Shown here: positions 22,385 to 33,524 of the stretch, one piece after another
Position numbering within the stretch: the first letter of the stretch is position 1
How the letters are laid out: each line of letters opens with the position of its first letter
NCBI GenBank assembly: GCA_037178625.1
Contig: CM074128.1
Coordinates: 4,650,001 to 4,714,000 of the forward strand
Direction: 5' to 3'
DNA from: Skeletonema tropicum
Lineage: Eukaryota > Bacillariophyta > Thalassiosirophyceae > Thalassiosirales > Thalassiosiraceae
Length of the DNA stretch: 64,000 nt
The notes under the pieces: model-generated
The model's input: only the letters and a program-made list of their open reading frames with translations
What the model was told of the DNA's origin: nothing
Databases searched by the model: none
Made by a program: the position numbers and the translations under genes

Positions 22385-23850
22385 TCACTGTGTAAGAATA
22401 GTTTCAGATGTGTCCGCGATAGAGCTGCTCAAATAATTGATGGGATTACCAGTCTTCATGCAAGGATACTCCTTCGTGATGTCAGCCTCACCGTCTTCAC
22501 AATTCTTAATCCAAGTCATGTTCATGGCATTCCTGACGGTGCATCGACGGCTTGCATCGTAATGAGTAAGTTGAGAAATAACTTCGTTAATGTCGAGAGG
22601 AAGATCAGCTCGCTGGCGATAAATTTTAGTCCTCGATGTCTTCGCCTTTCCTCCACTCATGCGCTTCTTCATCTTGCTAGCAAACTTCTTGATTGGATTG
22701 TTCTTAGAAGCAAAGAATTCATCAGGATCTTGATTCGGAGGGATACCTGTGATCATATGGCTGTTCATGCAGACAAGTTGATATGATGTTATGAGACAAT
22801 GATATCTACTTGCATCTTGGCTCTTACAAAAGAATCCAAATGTGAAAGTAAAAACTCACCTGATCGTACTACCTACGCTGTAAGAATCCGCGATCATGCC
22901 ATAGTTGTTCGTGCATTTAGTACTACTCTTTCGCCTTATGAGACGGCGGCGGCAAGAATTGTCGAGGCTTGGAGGGGGCGCATCTTTGATACCAGATAAG
23001 ATCTCAGGAGCGGCATAAATTCTAGTTCCCAACGGACTCAAATCACGAAGGACTTGACGAGAACAAGAGTCGTCCAAGTGGCGAGGGATCATTACACGAC
23101 TGCGACCACGAGATTGATTCTCATCGGCCTTGGGTGTGGCGCCTTCTTTGATGTCCTCCGGTGTTAGTGCTGAAAAGGTATAAACAGCCATGTTAGTTTT
23201 CAAGAGATGACATGTTTGCTCAAGAAACGCACATATTGTAGCCATTACTTACCAATCGCGAATCCAAAGTCAATCAACGTGATCTTGCACTTCCTTGTTA
23301 GTGCGAGCACCTTCCCATCAGTGTCAAACTCATCGCTCCACCAGTTAGAATCTTGAAGCATAGCTCCCGACAAAATGAGGTTGGCAGGTGAAATGTCACG
23401 ATGAATTACAGCATGGCCGTGAAGGAATGAGATGGCACTGACCAGCTGCTTGGAGATGCACTGGGCGATCTTGAAGCCGAAGCCACCTTCCTTGTTCAGG
23501 ACGTATTGCAGCGTTGGGCCGCGTGCAAGAGATAGAACGATGAAGTGATCTGTGCCGTCGTCACAAGAGAACTCTTGTATGAGGCGCATGATGTTGGGGT
23601 GCTGTTTCTGTGATAGTGCGTGTAGGATCTGCACTTCACGCTGGGCGTAGGTGTCTTTTCCAACGATCTTGATTGCGACGTGGGTGTCACCGCTGCCGCC
23701 GCCGTTGCCGTTGTTCGATGCATTTGCATCTTTTCTTTTTGCCATCCACACACTTCCAAAGCCGCCGGTGCCGACGACGCGGACAGGTGCGTATTGCTCG
23801 CTACATTCTTTCGGCCACTGTGGTGGCGTGGGTGTTGATGATGCTACCAT
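22385..23850 (-). CDS. Serine/threonine-type protein kinase, three exons
   Basis: Exons 23850-23253, 23169-22860 and 22760-22385 join at GT-AG sites (donors gtaagt and gtgagt) into 427 codons with phases preserved. Kinase landmarks: glycine loop GTGGFGSV (27-34), ATP lysine in VAIK (K61), catalytic loop HRDISPAN (150-157), DFG (194-196) at the end of exon 1, the activation-segment end AAPEIL in exon 2, and DSYSVG before the second junction. A Lys- and Arg-rich C-terminal tail follows. The residue after HRDI that is usually Lys in Ser/Thr kinases is Ser154. A Gly/Asn-rich insert sits before the ATP lysine. Substrate and pathway cannot be told. Confidence 0.88.
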
Positions 23851-25079
23851 GATGAGGATTGTTTTTGTGCTTTTGATTTGGTTTTGTGCTGTGAGACGAG
23901 AGCCAGAGGGCCAGAGAACGCTTGTCGGTGCTGGGTACTAAGTATGGCTGGGTAGAGAAGGGAGCTTGCGGGGAGAACGACATGACACTACAAGCTGCCA
24001 TGACATATCTTTCTAAATTAGCTTGTATCTTGACACTTCCTTGTCCCGTTTGCATTTCCTATTAGCAGTGCGACATCTAATTTCAGGGCTCGCAGTAGTG
24101 AGCGTTTTAATTCTATATACCCATTTTAAACGAAACTTCTTCCTGTGACCGAGCGGTTCCAGATTCCTCTCCGAAAGGTCAACAGCAAAGAAGCTGACAG
24201 ATGTAAGAGTACCTACTTATATTTTTTATGCATGGTTCATTGCCCTTTGCATTGGGTCAAATTATTTACTTGACTTTTCAATAATGCGTGTATATCAATT
24301 ATGGTACAAGCAATAGTCATAAACTCTGATATATGAACTCTGATACATGCCGATGGATACATCTCAATTAAAGTTAAAGCTAGAGCATTCCGATGCAACT
24401 GGCCATGATCATAACTGAGTGTTAACGTCCTAATCCCTCTTAAGCTCATCTGCTTTATCGCAAATATGACCTGAAATGGCCCCTAAATCTAAATTGTGTC
24501 GCTGTTTACCAGCGCCAGCAAAGACAGTTTATCACTAAAAAGTAGTAACTGTAAGGTCAAATACAATCTGTAGCATCGTAGACGTAGCGCATTGGGGAAT
24601 CGTGACACGATAACGATAGCGGCTACAAACAGTATGTGTGAGCCATGTAATCGCACTACCATTAAGCCATCAGAAGTGTACCTTATTCAACATAACGTGG
24701 AGCTACATATCTCCAATTCCAACCCCAAATATTAATACTCATCATCAGGTATCAGGCCAGAATATTAATACTCATCATCAGGTATTAGGCCAGGACCTCT
24801 TATATAGCATCAAAGCCGTGTATGTCTACTTCCACATTATCGTTTCCAAAGTGGATTGCTCCTTTTTAAGACGCGAAACAAGTCGAGCGAGCGAAGTTGA
24901 AAGTCAGAATAGTAACATGATGTCGCATCGTTTTAGGTTTGCTTTGGTAGCGGTTGTGGTTTTCTCGTCAAGGGCCCGATGCACATGATAATAATATCTA
25001 CTAGATACATGATGTTGTTCTGATATAAATGCTCTATCTGTTTTATTTTGGCCGGTTTAACACCACATTTTACTAAACA
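23851..25079. other. Divergent intergenic region with a 33-bp direct duplication
   Basis: Lies between divergently transcribed kinase and sulfotransferase genes, so it should contain both promoters. The segment aatattaatactcatcatc followed by aggta(t/c)(t/c)aggccag occurs twice in tandem (from 24728 and from 24761). A 23-codon signal-peptide-like frame at 24917-24988 is too short to call a gene. Confidence 0.45.
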
Positions 25080-26177
25080 ATGGCATCGATTTGCCGACAA
25101 CACTTCCTGGGTATAACCGTTGCCATATTGGCAGTCATTTATGCGGCATTACCAACCCTAATGGCTGCTTTGCTAAAATATATGTTCACTGCTCCAAATC
25201 AAGTGCCATGGACGGGAGGAGGACATCTGCGCTTGATTGATATAGACGGCATGCCCGCCCAAGCTCTTTACTCGGTCGAACGGGCACGCGAACTGAAATC
25301 GTCATCATCAGCTTTTCGTCACAAGCAGGGTGATGTTTGGGTAGCATCCTACGTCAAGAGCGGGACAACGTGGACGATAGGTATACTTGCCGCCCTCGTT
25401 GGACATCCCGCAGCAGAATATGCTGGCAATTTGCAAATAGTGACGCGACAATTCTGCCCACAACCAGAGCTTCCTGATCTTGGATTCGGGGACGATGGTT
25501 TTGGTCATAGTATGGACGAATTGAATGACTGGCCAGGAATGGATATTGGAAACAACAATCATAACTACCGCTGTTTCAAATCACATTGGCCTTCGAAAGA
25601 TCATGTGGTTTCAAATGGCAAATCAAAATTCATTTACGTATTGCGAAATGCACAAGATCAACTCGTTTCACATTGGAATCAAGTCTATGGAATGGGGTTT
25701 CATTATGGGACGGAAGATGTGACATTTGAGGGAGGTTGGGATGACTTTGTACAGGATTGGTTGGATGGAAATGTAGAAAATGGTTCGTACTTTGATCATG
25801 TGGCGTCATGGTATAAGAGGATGGACAATCCAGATGTTCTATTGGTAAGATTTGAAGAACTGAAGCGTGATCCAAGTCATGTGATTGAACAAATTGCATC
25901 ATTTATTGGCATGGACGACGTCGCACCCACCAAAATAAAAGATGTAATGGACCTGACAAACTTTGACCGGATGAAATTAGCAGATGAACAAGATATGGGA
26001 CTTCGCTTCATGAGATGGTTGGGTGTTCTCAGACGGGCACATGTTCGTCAGGGTGAGGTTGGGAGTGCTGCTGGTAGTAAACTCACGTTTTCAAAAGAAC
26101 AGCTGGCTGCGTTGGAAGCTTTGTACACAGAGAAGTTGGAGCCTTTGGGTGTTCCACGCGAATGGATCCTTTTGTAG
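25080..26177 (+). CDS. Membrane-anchored sulfotransferase (PAPS-dependent, Sulfotransfer_1 type)
   Basis: 365 residues, single exon. An N-terminal hydrophobic segment (about 8-34) suggests a type II anchor, probably Golgi or ER, ahead of a complete sulfotransferase fold. The 5'-phosphosulfate loop is VKSGTTW (92-98), the catalytic-base position is H168 in CFKSHWP, and the 3'-phosphate motif is YVLRNAQDQLVSHW (185-198). FEELKRDP and a late RQGEVG segment (weakened form of RKGxxG) follow. Such enzymes transfer sulfate from PAPS to hydroxyl or amine acceptors; here the acceptor is unknown. The anchor would fit sulfation of secreted or wall glycans, which is inference. Confidence 0.9.
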   Translation: MASICRQHFLGITVAILAVIYAALPTLMAALLKYMFTAPNQVPWTGGGHLRLIDIDGMPAQALYSVERARELKSSSSAFRHKQGDVWVASYVKSGTTWTIGILAALVGHPAAEYAGNLQIVTRQFCPQPELPDLGFGDDGFGHSMDELNDWPGMDIGNNNHNYRCFKSHWPSKDHVVSNGKSKFIYVLRNAQDQLVSHWNQVYGMGFHYGTEDVTFEGGWDDFVQDWLDGNVENGSYFDHVASWYKRMDNPDVLLVRFEELKRDPSHVIEQIASFIGMDDVAPTKIKDVMDLTNFDRMKLADEQDMGLRFMRWLGVLRRAHVRQGEVGSAAGSKLTFSKEQLAALEALYTEKLEPLGVPREWILL

Positions 26178-26463
26178 ATTTATATATATTCATCGAAGAG
26201 AAGCAACAATGCTGAAACAGAGACCGCTGTAATAAGTACTACTGAAAAAACATCTCATTTAACAATTATCTGCCTATATAAAGTTGTTACACAGAATCAA
26301 TTGAGTGCTTTCATATTCTCATTCCACAACGTAGATTGTGCATTAATATGCGTAGCACTATCTCTATGTCGGATCGAAATAAAGCGTGTGTGCGTTGTTC
26401 GTGTGGTGACGAGAGATGTTTCTTTCTGTCTGGTATATATTTACTCTTTTTCTGGTCAAACAT
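26178..26463. other. Short convergent intergenic region
   Basis: Separates the 3' ends of the sulfotransferase and acyl-ACP desaturase genes. No gene or structured terminator is obvious. Confidence 0.4.
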
Positions 26464-27891
26464 TTAAGCCTTGCGATCAAAGATCCAACTGAAGGATTTC
26501 AGCTCAACCTCATCATCCTTCTTCTTATTCATGCTTCTCTCCGCCAACTTCTTGTATCTCTGTGGCAAACGGCATATGTATTCCTGCTCCTTCTCTGCTT
26601 CAGGAGACAATCCGGTCAACTCACCAAGCTTCCAATGATCAACGAGATGTTGAATAATTTCCGCATAGTCAATTGCGGTGTATACACCAAGTCGTTGAGC
26701 GACAGCACTAAAGTTCTCGTACAGTTCAGCATCCTTTCCATCGGTCATGAGTTCCGCAGGCATGACAATTTGTCCACGCATCATATCCCCAAATTCCATA
26801 AGAAGACCTTCTGGATCACGCTTCAAAATTTCAGTACAGAAGCTTTGGTAAGCCTTCTCGTGACGTCCCTCGTCACCAGCAATCTTGGCACAGATGCGTT
26901 GGAGGTCCTTGGCACCATATTCTCTAGCGACCCTGCCTACATTTCCATGGGAAACCTTGGTAGCACGTTCTTGGAACGATGTGTAGAGGAATCCACGGTA
27001 GGGGTCCTTACGAGCACCGGGGTTGAATCCACTGGTAATAAGATGTTGAATGGTAACCTCAATTGCACGCATGTCCGTCTTTCCACTAAGGTAGAGGTAC
27101 TTGTTCAATAAGTCACCATGGCGGTTCTCCTCGGATGTCCACCCACGCGACCATCTGGCCCATGCCGAGTCGGTTGTACCGATGGGATCATCGCATCCCT
27201 CGAAGGTATTCAAGAGAGTCTGATATGTGGGAAGAGCTTCCTCTGTGACCATGTCTCCGACGAGAACAACGAAGAGTTCATCGGGAATGCCCTCGGCGGC
27301 CTCACGTAGATCTTTCGTTTGTTGAAGCCAATCGTCTGCGGTAAGGTCGGGAAGGTAGTCTTGTGGTTGCCATGCCTTCTCTCCGGTTTCGAGGAGCTGA
27401 TAGTTTGTAATATCGTGCGTTTGTAATAATTGAGCGTGCAACCAGAATCAATCCAGTAAATAGAAAGAGAGCGATTAATTATTGTGAGAGGGTGAAATGG
27501 TCACGTGTAACAATTTGAAAAAATGGTGTCAACAATGCTTTCGCCTCCATCCGCCAAAATTAACTCCGTTCTGCATTGAATTTATACTCACAATTTTATC
27601 AACCATCTCATTAACCATTGGTTCAAAGTCTTCAATCACCTCGACATGCTTAGGATACAAATACGCCGTCTTCTTCAACCTATCTGACAGCGTATTGTCG
27701 TCAAAGCTCACCCCGCAAATATCTTCATATTCCTTCTTGGTCACCACAGATGGATCGACAGTCGAACAAATTGACGTTGTTGATTTCTTAGAGGTGGCAG
27801 AACTTGTTACCGCTGGACTGGTAAATGCAGCTACCACGGATGCGGCGCTGCTTAGGACTGCTGCAAGGGCGGCGGTTCTTGTTGAAGGCAT
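26464..27891 (-). CDS. Plastid stearoyl/palmitoyl-ACP delta-9 desaturase, two exons
   Basis: Exon 1 is 27891-27592 (100 codons). Exon 2 is 27396-26464, joined at a gtgagt donor and ctatcag acceptor so that FEPMVNEMVDKI continues directly into LLETGEKAWQPQDYLPD. Total 410 residues. An N-terminal signal peptide ends in AAFTSP, the diatom plastid-entry signature with Phe at +1. The soluble di-iron acyl-ACP desaturase motifs are complete: EENRH at 189-193 and DEGRH at 275-279. It introduces the first double bond into saturated acyl-ACP in the stroma, using ferredoxin. An upstream in-frame start exists but would place the signal peptide internally, so MPSTRT is preferred. Confidence 0.93.
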
Positions 27892-28901
27892 TGTTCCTCT
27901 GAATTTTATATTTTGTGTATAAGTTATGTATCGACTTTCCTGAGGGTGTTGCGCTGTGTCAATTCCTAACAATTATCGGATATAATACCACCGATTGGCC
28001 CGATTGGCTTCTTTAACGCAGTGATGGGTTTATTCCCTTTTTGATGCCACCAACCGAGAGCCGTTGCGAGCCTGTCTTTCAATTCAACCGAAATGCTGCT
28101 CACCACGCTGGCACCACTCGCTTTCACCTTCAGCGAGCGGCCGAAAAAAACTTACGCACGATGGCGATGTCACCCAACTACCCGAATTAGGATACCAATG
28201 CCAAAGATGTGGGTATAAAAACTTCAATAAAACTTCAAGGGTTCGGGTTCGGGTTCGTTTTCTTGAGTACTCCCATTTTGATACCTCTTTGTACGCGGTG
28301 GGCCTATGAATCTCCAATCTCCTGGATTATGTACATCTCTAATGTCTCGTGCTTGCTTTTTGCGAGGAGTGATTCCGTACGTAGAACCATACTAATTCCT
28401 AAATCCTCAATGTAACAGATTTGTCCCCGGCTTGATTTGGATTTTTACCCGTGTAACAGCTGCCGCGAGTTTACTGCCAGTTGAATTCCGCTTGTTACCA
28501 GTGTAACAATCTCACGGACCAGCTTGGTGATGATAGTGGAAAGATAAGGAGAGACACCCATCCGAAACGAATTTGTGACATGACACAATTGTCCGTGGAT
28601 TGTTACGGTAACAGAGTTCTACGGGGTCTGGTATGTTTCTACGTAGGAACGCCGCCGCCGCCAGAGATGTGAATGTTACCCGTGTAACAATGTCACGGAC
28701 GGGTTCTGATCACCCTAAGTATCCTGCCTCCTTTTTTGCGCTTCTTCCACTTCACACTTCACTTCCACACGCGATGACGATGATGGGCAACCTCGGCAAC
28801 CTCCATAGTAGCACCCTGAAATTTCCCGTGTACAGCGTCTATTGAGCTCAGAAACACAGCTACAGTGCATAGAAAGTAAAATTGCAAGTGACCACCTAGT
28901 A
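27892..28901. promoter_or_regulatory. Divergent promoter region with a dispersed short repeat
   Basis: About 1 kb between the divergent desaturase and MFS genes. gtgtaacaat(c/g)tcacggac occurs at about 28501 and 28686, and acccgtgtaaca at about 28447 and 28681. These could be regulatory or remnants of a small transposon. A gggttcgggttcgg run lies near 28240. No specific promoter element can be assigned. Confidence 0.4.
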
Positions 28902-31223
28902 ATGTCGCACAAATCTGCACAGTTGCTGCTACGTGCAGCAGAGTCATTGCCTCGGCATAAATTGTCATTGACATCATCGTTAAGGCCCATCAAATGTACG
29001 CAAAGTAATTTGATAACGCAGCTTATTGCATCACAGTCAAGAAGAACATACGTTTCATTGAAATTTACGTCATATCGGCCGCTGTCATCAGTGGCTACAC
29101 CTTCTCTATTGCAAAGAGATAGTTGCCACCTTCTCCCTGCGACTTTCATAATAAGGCCGGTTTCATGGGCTACAACCCGAACGAAATGCAGCAGTACACA
29201 ATCAGCAAGTGCACCAGCCTCCTCAACCATCAAGAATGTTAGCAGCAATAACAAATCAGCAGTTGAAGCAGCTACAAAAATATCCACAGACAACATAGAC
29301 CGACGGACAATCTACGAACTTCTCAAGTTGTCCAGTTTTACAAATTCTGAATTGCACTGGAGATTTGACCAAATCATTCGTGCTGGTGATCGACTACATG
29401 ATCATGTTCATGGTCCATTACATCATGTGACACCAGATCTCGTGGAAGAAGAGGAGAGATTGATTGCTTCCCTAGTAGACGACTCTGCAAATACTGATGA
29501 TAGCATAAAAAACGCTGACAAAAGTAGTGTTGAAGATTCAACAAACTCAGTTAGAGAAATTATGCATATTCAGGATTTAGAGGCATATATTTATGAAAGA
29601 TATCTACATATTGAAGATCAATGGAAGAATCGGTATACAACAACAACAGCATCTACAGCAGATGTGAATGAAGATGCTTCACTAAATGAACAGGAAGAAA
29701 AGTCACGTTTACACAGAATACGGCAATGTGCGAAGGTGGATGCAGCATCCACATTTCAACTAATACTTGAAAATGTGCAAGACGAACCAGTACACAAATC
29801 CTCGACGACAGCCTCCATATCAACACTCACCAAGGATCAATTCCAACAATCGATACAAACACTCGCCACGAAAGTTCAATACTCAACAATTCTACCTCTG
29901 GCAACATCCATGCTCCTAGTTGGATCATCTGTGGGTGTGATTAGTCCAATTATGCCATTCCTTGCCGACAAATTAGATCTAACGACGACTTTATACGGTA
30001 TAGTTGTGAGTTCCTTTGCCTTGTCGAAAATGTTGGGGAATGTACCATCTGCAATATTAGTCGAACGACATGGTCGAAAGCCGTACTTGGTGCATTCGTT
30101 GTGGGCAGTGGGGTTGGGTGTCGCGGGTATGGGTCTTGCTACCGATTGGATGCAACTTAGTGTCTGCCGAATGATTATTGGACTGGGTGTAGCATCATTA
30201 ACTACCGCGAGTACATTGACCGTGGCTGATTCGAGTACACCATTGAGTCGAGCTAGGACATTTTCACCGTTAATGGGAGCATTTGCGGCCGGGATGGCAA
30301 TAGGACCTGCCATTGGAGGTGTGCTGTGCGATACGTGGGGTATACAAAATACGTTCTTTGCGGTCTCATCGAGTTATTGTGTTGCATCTATTTGGAATCA
30401 TTTAAGTGTCAATGAAACGAAGAGGCATGGTGAATTATGGGAGAAGAAGACGTTGCCGTGGCATAGTCCTGATGCTGTTGATGCATTGCCCGCGCTTTCT
30501 GAACGAAGTAACAATGAAAACACTGAATCGGTGTCCATCCCAAACGCTGTCAAGGATACAACTGAACAGTGGACAAGATTGCTGGCTGATAAACACGTTC
30601 GACCGATTGTTATTATGAATGGGTTTTACATGTCAACATTTGCTGCAGCACAGTTGACATTACTGCCGCTTCTTCTTACTGGTGGTGGAACAACCGCAAC
30701 AGGAGCAGCGACTGGTTTGGCACTATCTGCAACAGCAATGGGCCAAGTTTACATGTGGATGAGTATAAATCAAGTCCTAAGCAATCCCATCGCTGGTCAA
30801 TTCGCTGATCGTTGTGGAAAGTCGGCTGCAATTGTGACAGGAGGCGCATTGACAAGTCTCGCAGTTGCAAGTGTTCCGATAGTTTGTACCTATGGTCTGA
30901 TTGGGGATAGTGTACTTGATTGGAGTAATTGGCCCATGTTAGCGACATTATCATTTTGGTCCCTGGGAGGCACACTTTTAGCAACAGCTCACGTGTCAGC
31001 TGTTTCAGACGAAGTAACTGATTCCTCTAGATCGCAAGCAATTGCGCTTCTTCGAACTGCTGGGGATGTTGGGTATCTTTGTGGTGCTGCCTGCGCTGGG
31101 ATATCTGCAGACTTGGTTGGAGATGTAGGTCTGGCAATGCAAGCTGGCGGTGGAGCTTTCTTAGGTGCTACAACTTGGTTTGGGCTCAAGTCTGCCGCTT
31201 TGAATAAACTCTACAAAAGATAG
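28902..31223 (+). CDS. Major facilitator superfamily transporter with long N-terminal extension
   Basis: 773 residues from the first ATG (MSHKSAQLLLRAAE). About 320 residues precede the transporter: an Arg/Ser-rich, acid-poor start resembling an organelle-targeting presequence, then a soluble, charged segment. From about 325 twelve hydrophobic segments follow in the MFS arrangement, with the loop 2-3 signature VERHGRKPYL at about 387 and a long charged loop between the halves (about 510-560). The pattern is that of the drug:H+ antiporter or TetA-like branch; substrate unknown. The second half repeats FADRCGKSAA at the equivalent loop. Localisation to mitochondrion or plastid envelope is only suggested. 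Confidence 0.85.
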   Translation: MSHKSAQLLLRAAESLPRHKLSLTSSLRPIKCTQSNLITQLIASQSRRTYVSLKFTSYRPLSSVATPSLLQRDSCHLLPATFIIRPVSWATTRTKCSSTQSASAPASSTIKNVSSNNKSAVEAATKISTDNIDRRTIYELLKLSSFTNSELHWRFDQIIRAGDRLHDHVHGPLHHVTPDLVEEEERLIASLVDDSANTDDSIKNADKSSVEDSTNSVREIMHIQDLEAYIYERYLHIEDQWKNRYTTTTASTADVNEDASLNEQEEKSRLHRIRQCAKVDAASTFQLILENVQDEPVHKSSTTASISTLTKDQFQQSIQTLATKVQYSTILPLATSMLLVGSSVGVISPIMPFLADKLDLTTTLYGIVVSSFALSKMLGNVPSAILVERHGRKPYLVHSLWAVGLGVAGMGLATDWMQLSVCRMIIGLGVASLTTASTLTVADSSTPLSRARTFSPLMGAFAAGMAIGPAIGGVLCDTWGIQNTFFAVSSSYCVASIWNHLSVNETKRHGELWEKKTLPWHSPDAVDALPALSERSNNENTESVSIPNAVKDTTEQWTRLLADKHVRPIVIMNGFYMSTFAAAQLTLLPLLLTGGGTTATGAATGLALSATAMGQVYMWMSINQVLSNPIAGQFADRCGKSAAIVTGGALTSLAVASVPIVCTYGLIGDSVLDWSNWPMLATLSFWSLGGTLLATAHVSAVSDEVTDSSRSQAIALLRTAGDVGYLCGAACAGISADLVGDVGLAMQAGGGAFLGATTWFGLKSAALNKLYKR

Positions 31224-31274
31224 CCAAGTAGCGGGGAAACGAAGAATGTTTTATTACGATATCAAGCTATTCAG

Positions 31275-31511
31275 TACATATTTATTTGGCATCGCATCAT
31301 CGGGCACAAGAATCGAACAACATGACACTCTCTAACGAAGACGGCGTCTTCGCATTGGATGGACATGTGAGAAACATCTTGGCAACGCCGCTTCCATGAG
31401 CATAGAAACATTTGTCTGTAGTAATTTTCGACATGGGACAGGAACGTTGCAATTTGTTGGGTCTGCTCACTGTCATCCTGTTGCGGCTGGTAGTCCTTTG
31501 ACTTCAGGAAT
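31275..31511 (-). other. Coding-like minus-strand stretch, unresolved
   Basis: A frame open for about 76 codons reads with plausible composition (IATFLSHVENYYRQMF, KRRCQDVSHMSIQCED) and ends at a TGA near 31275. It has no early ATG, but a ctctgcag acceptor-like site precedes it. It lies 3' of the gene at 31737-32912 on the same strand and might be a downstream or alternative exon. I could not find a join that keeps frame. Confidence 0.2.
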
Positions 31512-31736
31512 CTTGTTCTTCTGCAGAGTCATGTTGAGATGATACTGATAAACGCTGGTAAAGAGCTGTATTTGGTCGTATAGTAATGATCAAACAGTAG
31601 AAACAAGATACACGCTGCTTTCACCTCATCGGCAATGAGTGTTGGCTTGGTAACAACTTCAAAAAGATGAACGTATATTTGCCTAAAATTATATATCATG
31701 TACTGTACACTTCCGCATGGCATGCTGCTGGCACTT

Positions 31737-32542
31737 TCATACTTGTATGATCTCTTCACCTTCGTTGCTTCTTTGTCTTTTACTAGCATGATACGCAGCT
31801 GCACCACCAATCGATCTCTTGTTCTGAATGTCATCGTTGGTACCAGGCTGACAACGTTCTGGGTACGCAACTCTGAAATCTATATTACCTCTCCACAATG
31901 CCTCTTCTCTCGACACCTTCGAACACTTCGATGACACAGACGCTAACACAATGGACTGCGTGTGCTGTATACTCGATGGCGAGTTTCGCGATGCCCACAT
32001 CTTCCTTTGGACCACCTTTTCAATTCTCTTTTTATTCGATTCTTTCTGCATACACTTTTGCCAAGCTACAACTGCACTGCGTACCATAACTCGGTTACTT
32101 TTCCGAATGCGAGAGAAATGATATCCAAGCCCACGTTTGCATACCTCTTGACCGTCCTCTTTGATGTAGTCGTTGAATTCATGTTCATTGTAGAACTTTC
32201 CTGATGGAGATGTGCGTTTGGATCCTGCAGTAGCTTCGTCACTTGAGTGGTTACTGTAACTGGAGGAGGAACTTGTGTCTGCGTCAAAAAGGCCGTCAAA
32301 GCTGCCGATACAGATGAAGTGACAAGAATTTCGCGACTGATCGACATGGCGCATAATCTTGACTCCACCATCAGATGCTGCATTACTTTTGAACTGACTG
32401 TAATCGTTTCCAAGGTACCAAATGATTTCTTTCTCTTGTTCACTCATGTCAGAAGCCTTGGGTACGTTAATAGGTTGTACTGTTGCAGTTGGTGAAAAAC
32501 TCACCGACTTTTTCTTTTGCTGCTTACTGCAGTGTTGTCTGC

Positions 32543-32588
<46 letters not shown>

Positions 32589-32912
32589 GTTTGAATGCTT
32601 CAGTGTGCTCGCTGGAGAACAAGCGAACGCAGAAGGCTTGTCAGGTGTAGGTGGCGATATCAAATTACACATGGCAGCTGCTGAAGTTTCCCACTGCATG
32701 ATCGGATGCTGCTGATGCTGCTGGTGGTCGTTAGGTGTTTGTTCATACTGTCTATAGACTGGAAGAGGCTCTTTGTTTTTATGTGGAGGTGACTCCAATG
32801 AAGAAGAGCATGCCTCGTTTATGTTGTTATCGTTGTACTGATTCATATTGATTCTTTCATTATGGTTAGTGTGCTCTTGGTATGATGGTAATGGTGGTGC
32901 AGTTCGTTTCAT
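31737..32912 (-). CDS. Diatom-type orphan protein with poly-Ala tract and conserved basic domain
   Basis: 391 residues from the first ATG (MKRTAPPLPS). The N-terminal half is low-complexity with Asn, His, Gln and a run of about 14 Ala. A conserved-looking core follows: KKSVSFSPTATV, then SDMSEQEKEIIWYLGNDYSQ, then CKRGLGYHFSRIRKSNRV and VAWQKCMQKE. I recognise this combination as a type common in diatom genomes but know no function for it. The basic C-terminal half ends in a Lys/Arg cluster (SKRQRS), which may be a nuclear signal. An upstream frame overlaps its start. Confidence 0.75.
32545..32586. repeat. (GCT)14 trinucleotide repeat inside a coding region
   Basis: Fourteen uninterrupted GCT units on the plus strand encode a poly-alanine run in the minus-strand gene at 31737-32912. 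Pure triplet tracts of this length usually vary in length between alleles. Confidence 0.95.
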
Positions 32913-33093
32913 CTTCGTTGAGGTCAAGAGGTAGTTGGAGTTCGAGTTTATGCTTCATGCAAGGTTCCCTTGATGTTTTGTGTCTTGCGTCCACGACCCA
33001 CCACTTATAAAAATCATCGATGCTCTTGTGCTTCTTATCTTGGATCATCTTCTTGTAACTGTCCACCACTGACTGTATGCTACGTCTTGTCAT
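32866..33093 (-). CDS. Possible upstream overlapping frame (75 codons)
   Basis: Starts MTRRSIQSVVDSYKKMIQ, has a coding-like composition (DDFYKWWVVDARHK) and overlaps the start of the 391-residue gene by 47 bases in another frame. It could be a regulatory upstream ORF, an alternative 5' exon, or chance. No motif is recognised. Confidence 0.3.
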   Translation of the reverse strand: MTRRSIQSVVDSYKKMIQDKKHKSIDDFYKWWVVDARHKTSREPCMKHKLELQLPLDLNEDETNCTTITIIPRAH

Positions 33094-33524
33094 GGACAAA
33101 AGGCAGCATGGGCCTTTTACTGTTCATGTTGTATTGAGTACTAGGTACTTCTTACTGCCATGGTCTTGGTGGTCTTGCTTCGCATGGATGGATATGGAGG
33201 CAGGTCGGAGGCAAATTTTGAATTTGATTTGCAGGAGAAAGTGTGGCGCGCGAACGAAGGAGCTATTGTACAATAGCAATCAGTCAAACCGCCCACCGCC
33301 CATCACCATTATCAACCAGCCATCATTGCCACCTATCCATCATTTGCCTTTTGTGCGGTGCCATAATCTTCACTCTGTATCCGTCTACCTCTATTGTCCT
33401 GTCTATCACTGTCACTGCTGCAATCCATTTTCACTTCTACTTCCATCTCATACATTCACCTGCGCGCATAAACAATCTAACATTAACATAGTGTGACAAC
33501 ATACTTATTGAAAACATAGATACA

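Noticed and set aside
28230..28265. Telomere-like or tRNA T-arm repeat (gggttcgggttcgg)
   Set aside because: Only two to three units, not a telomeric sequence, and no tRNA structure surrounds it.
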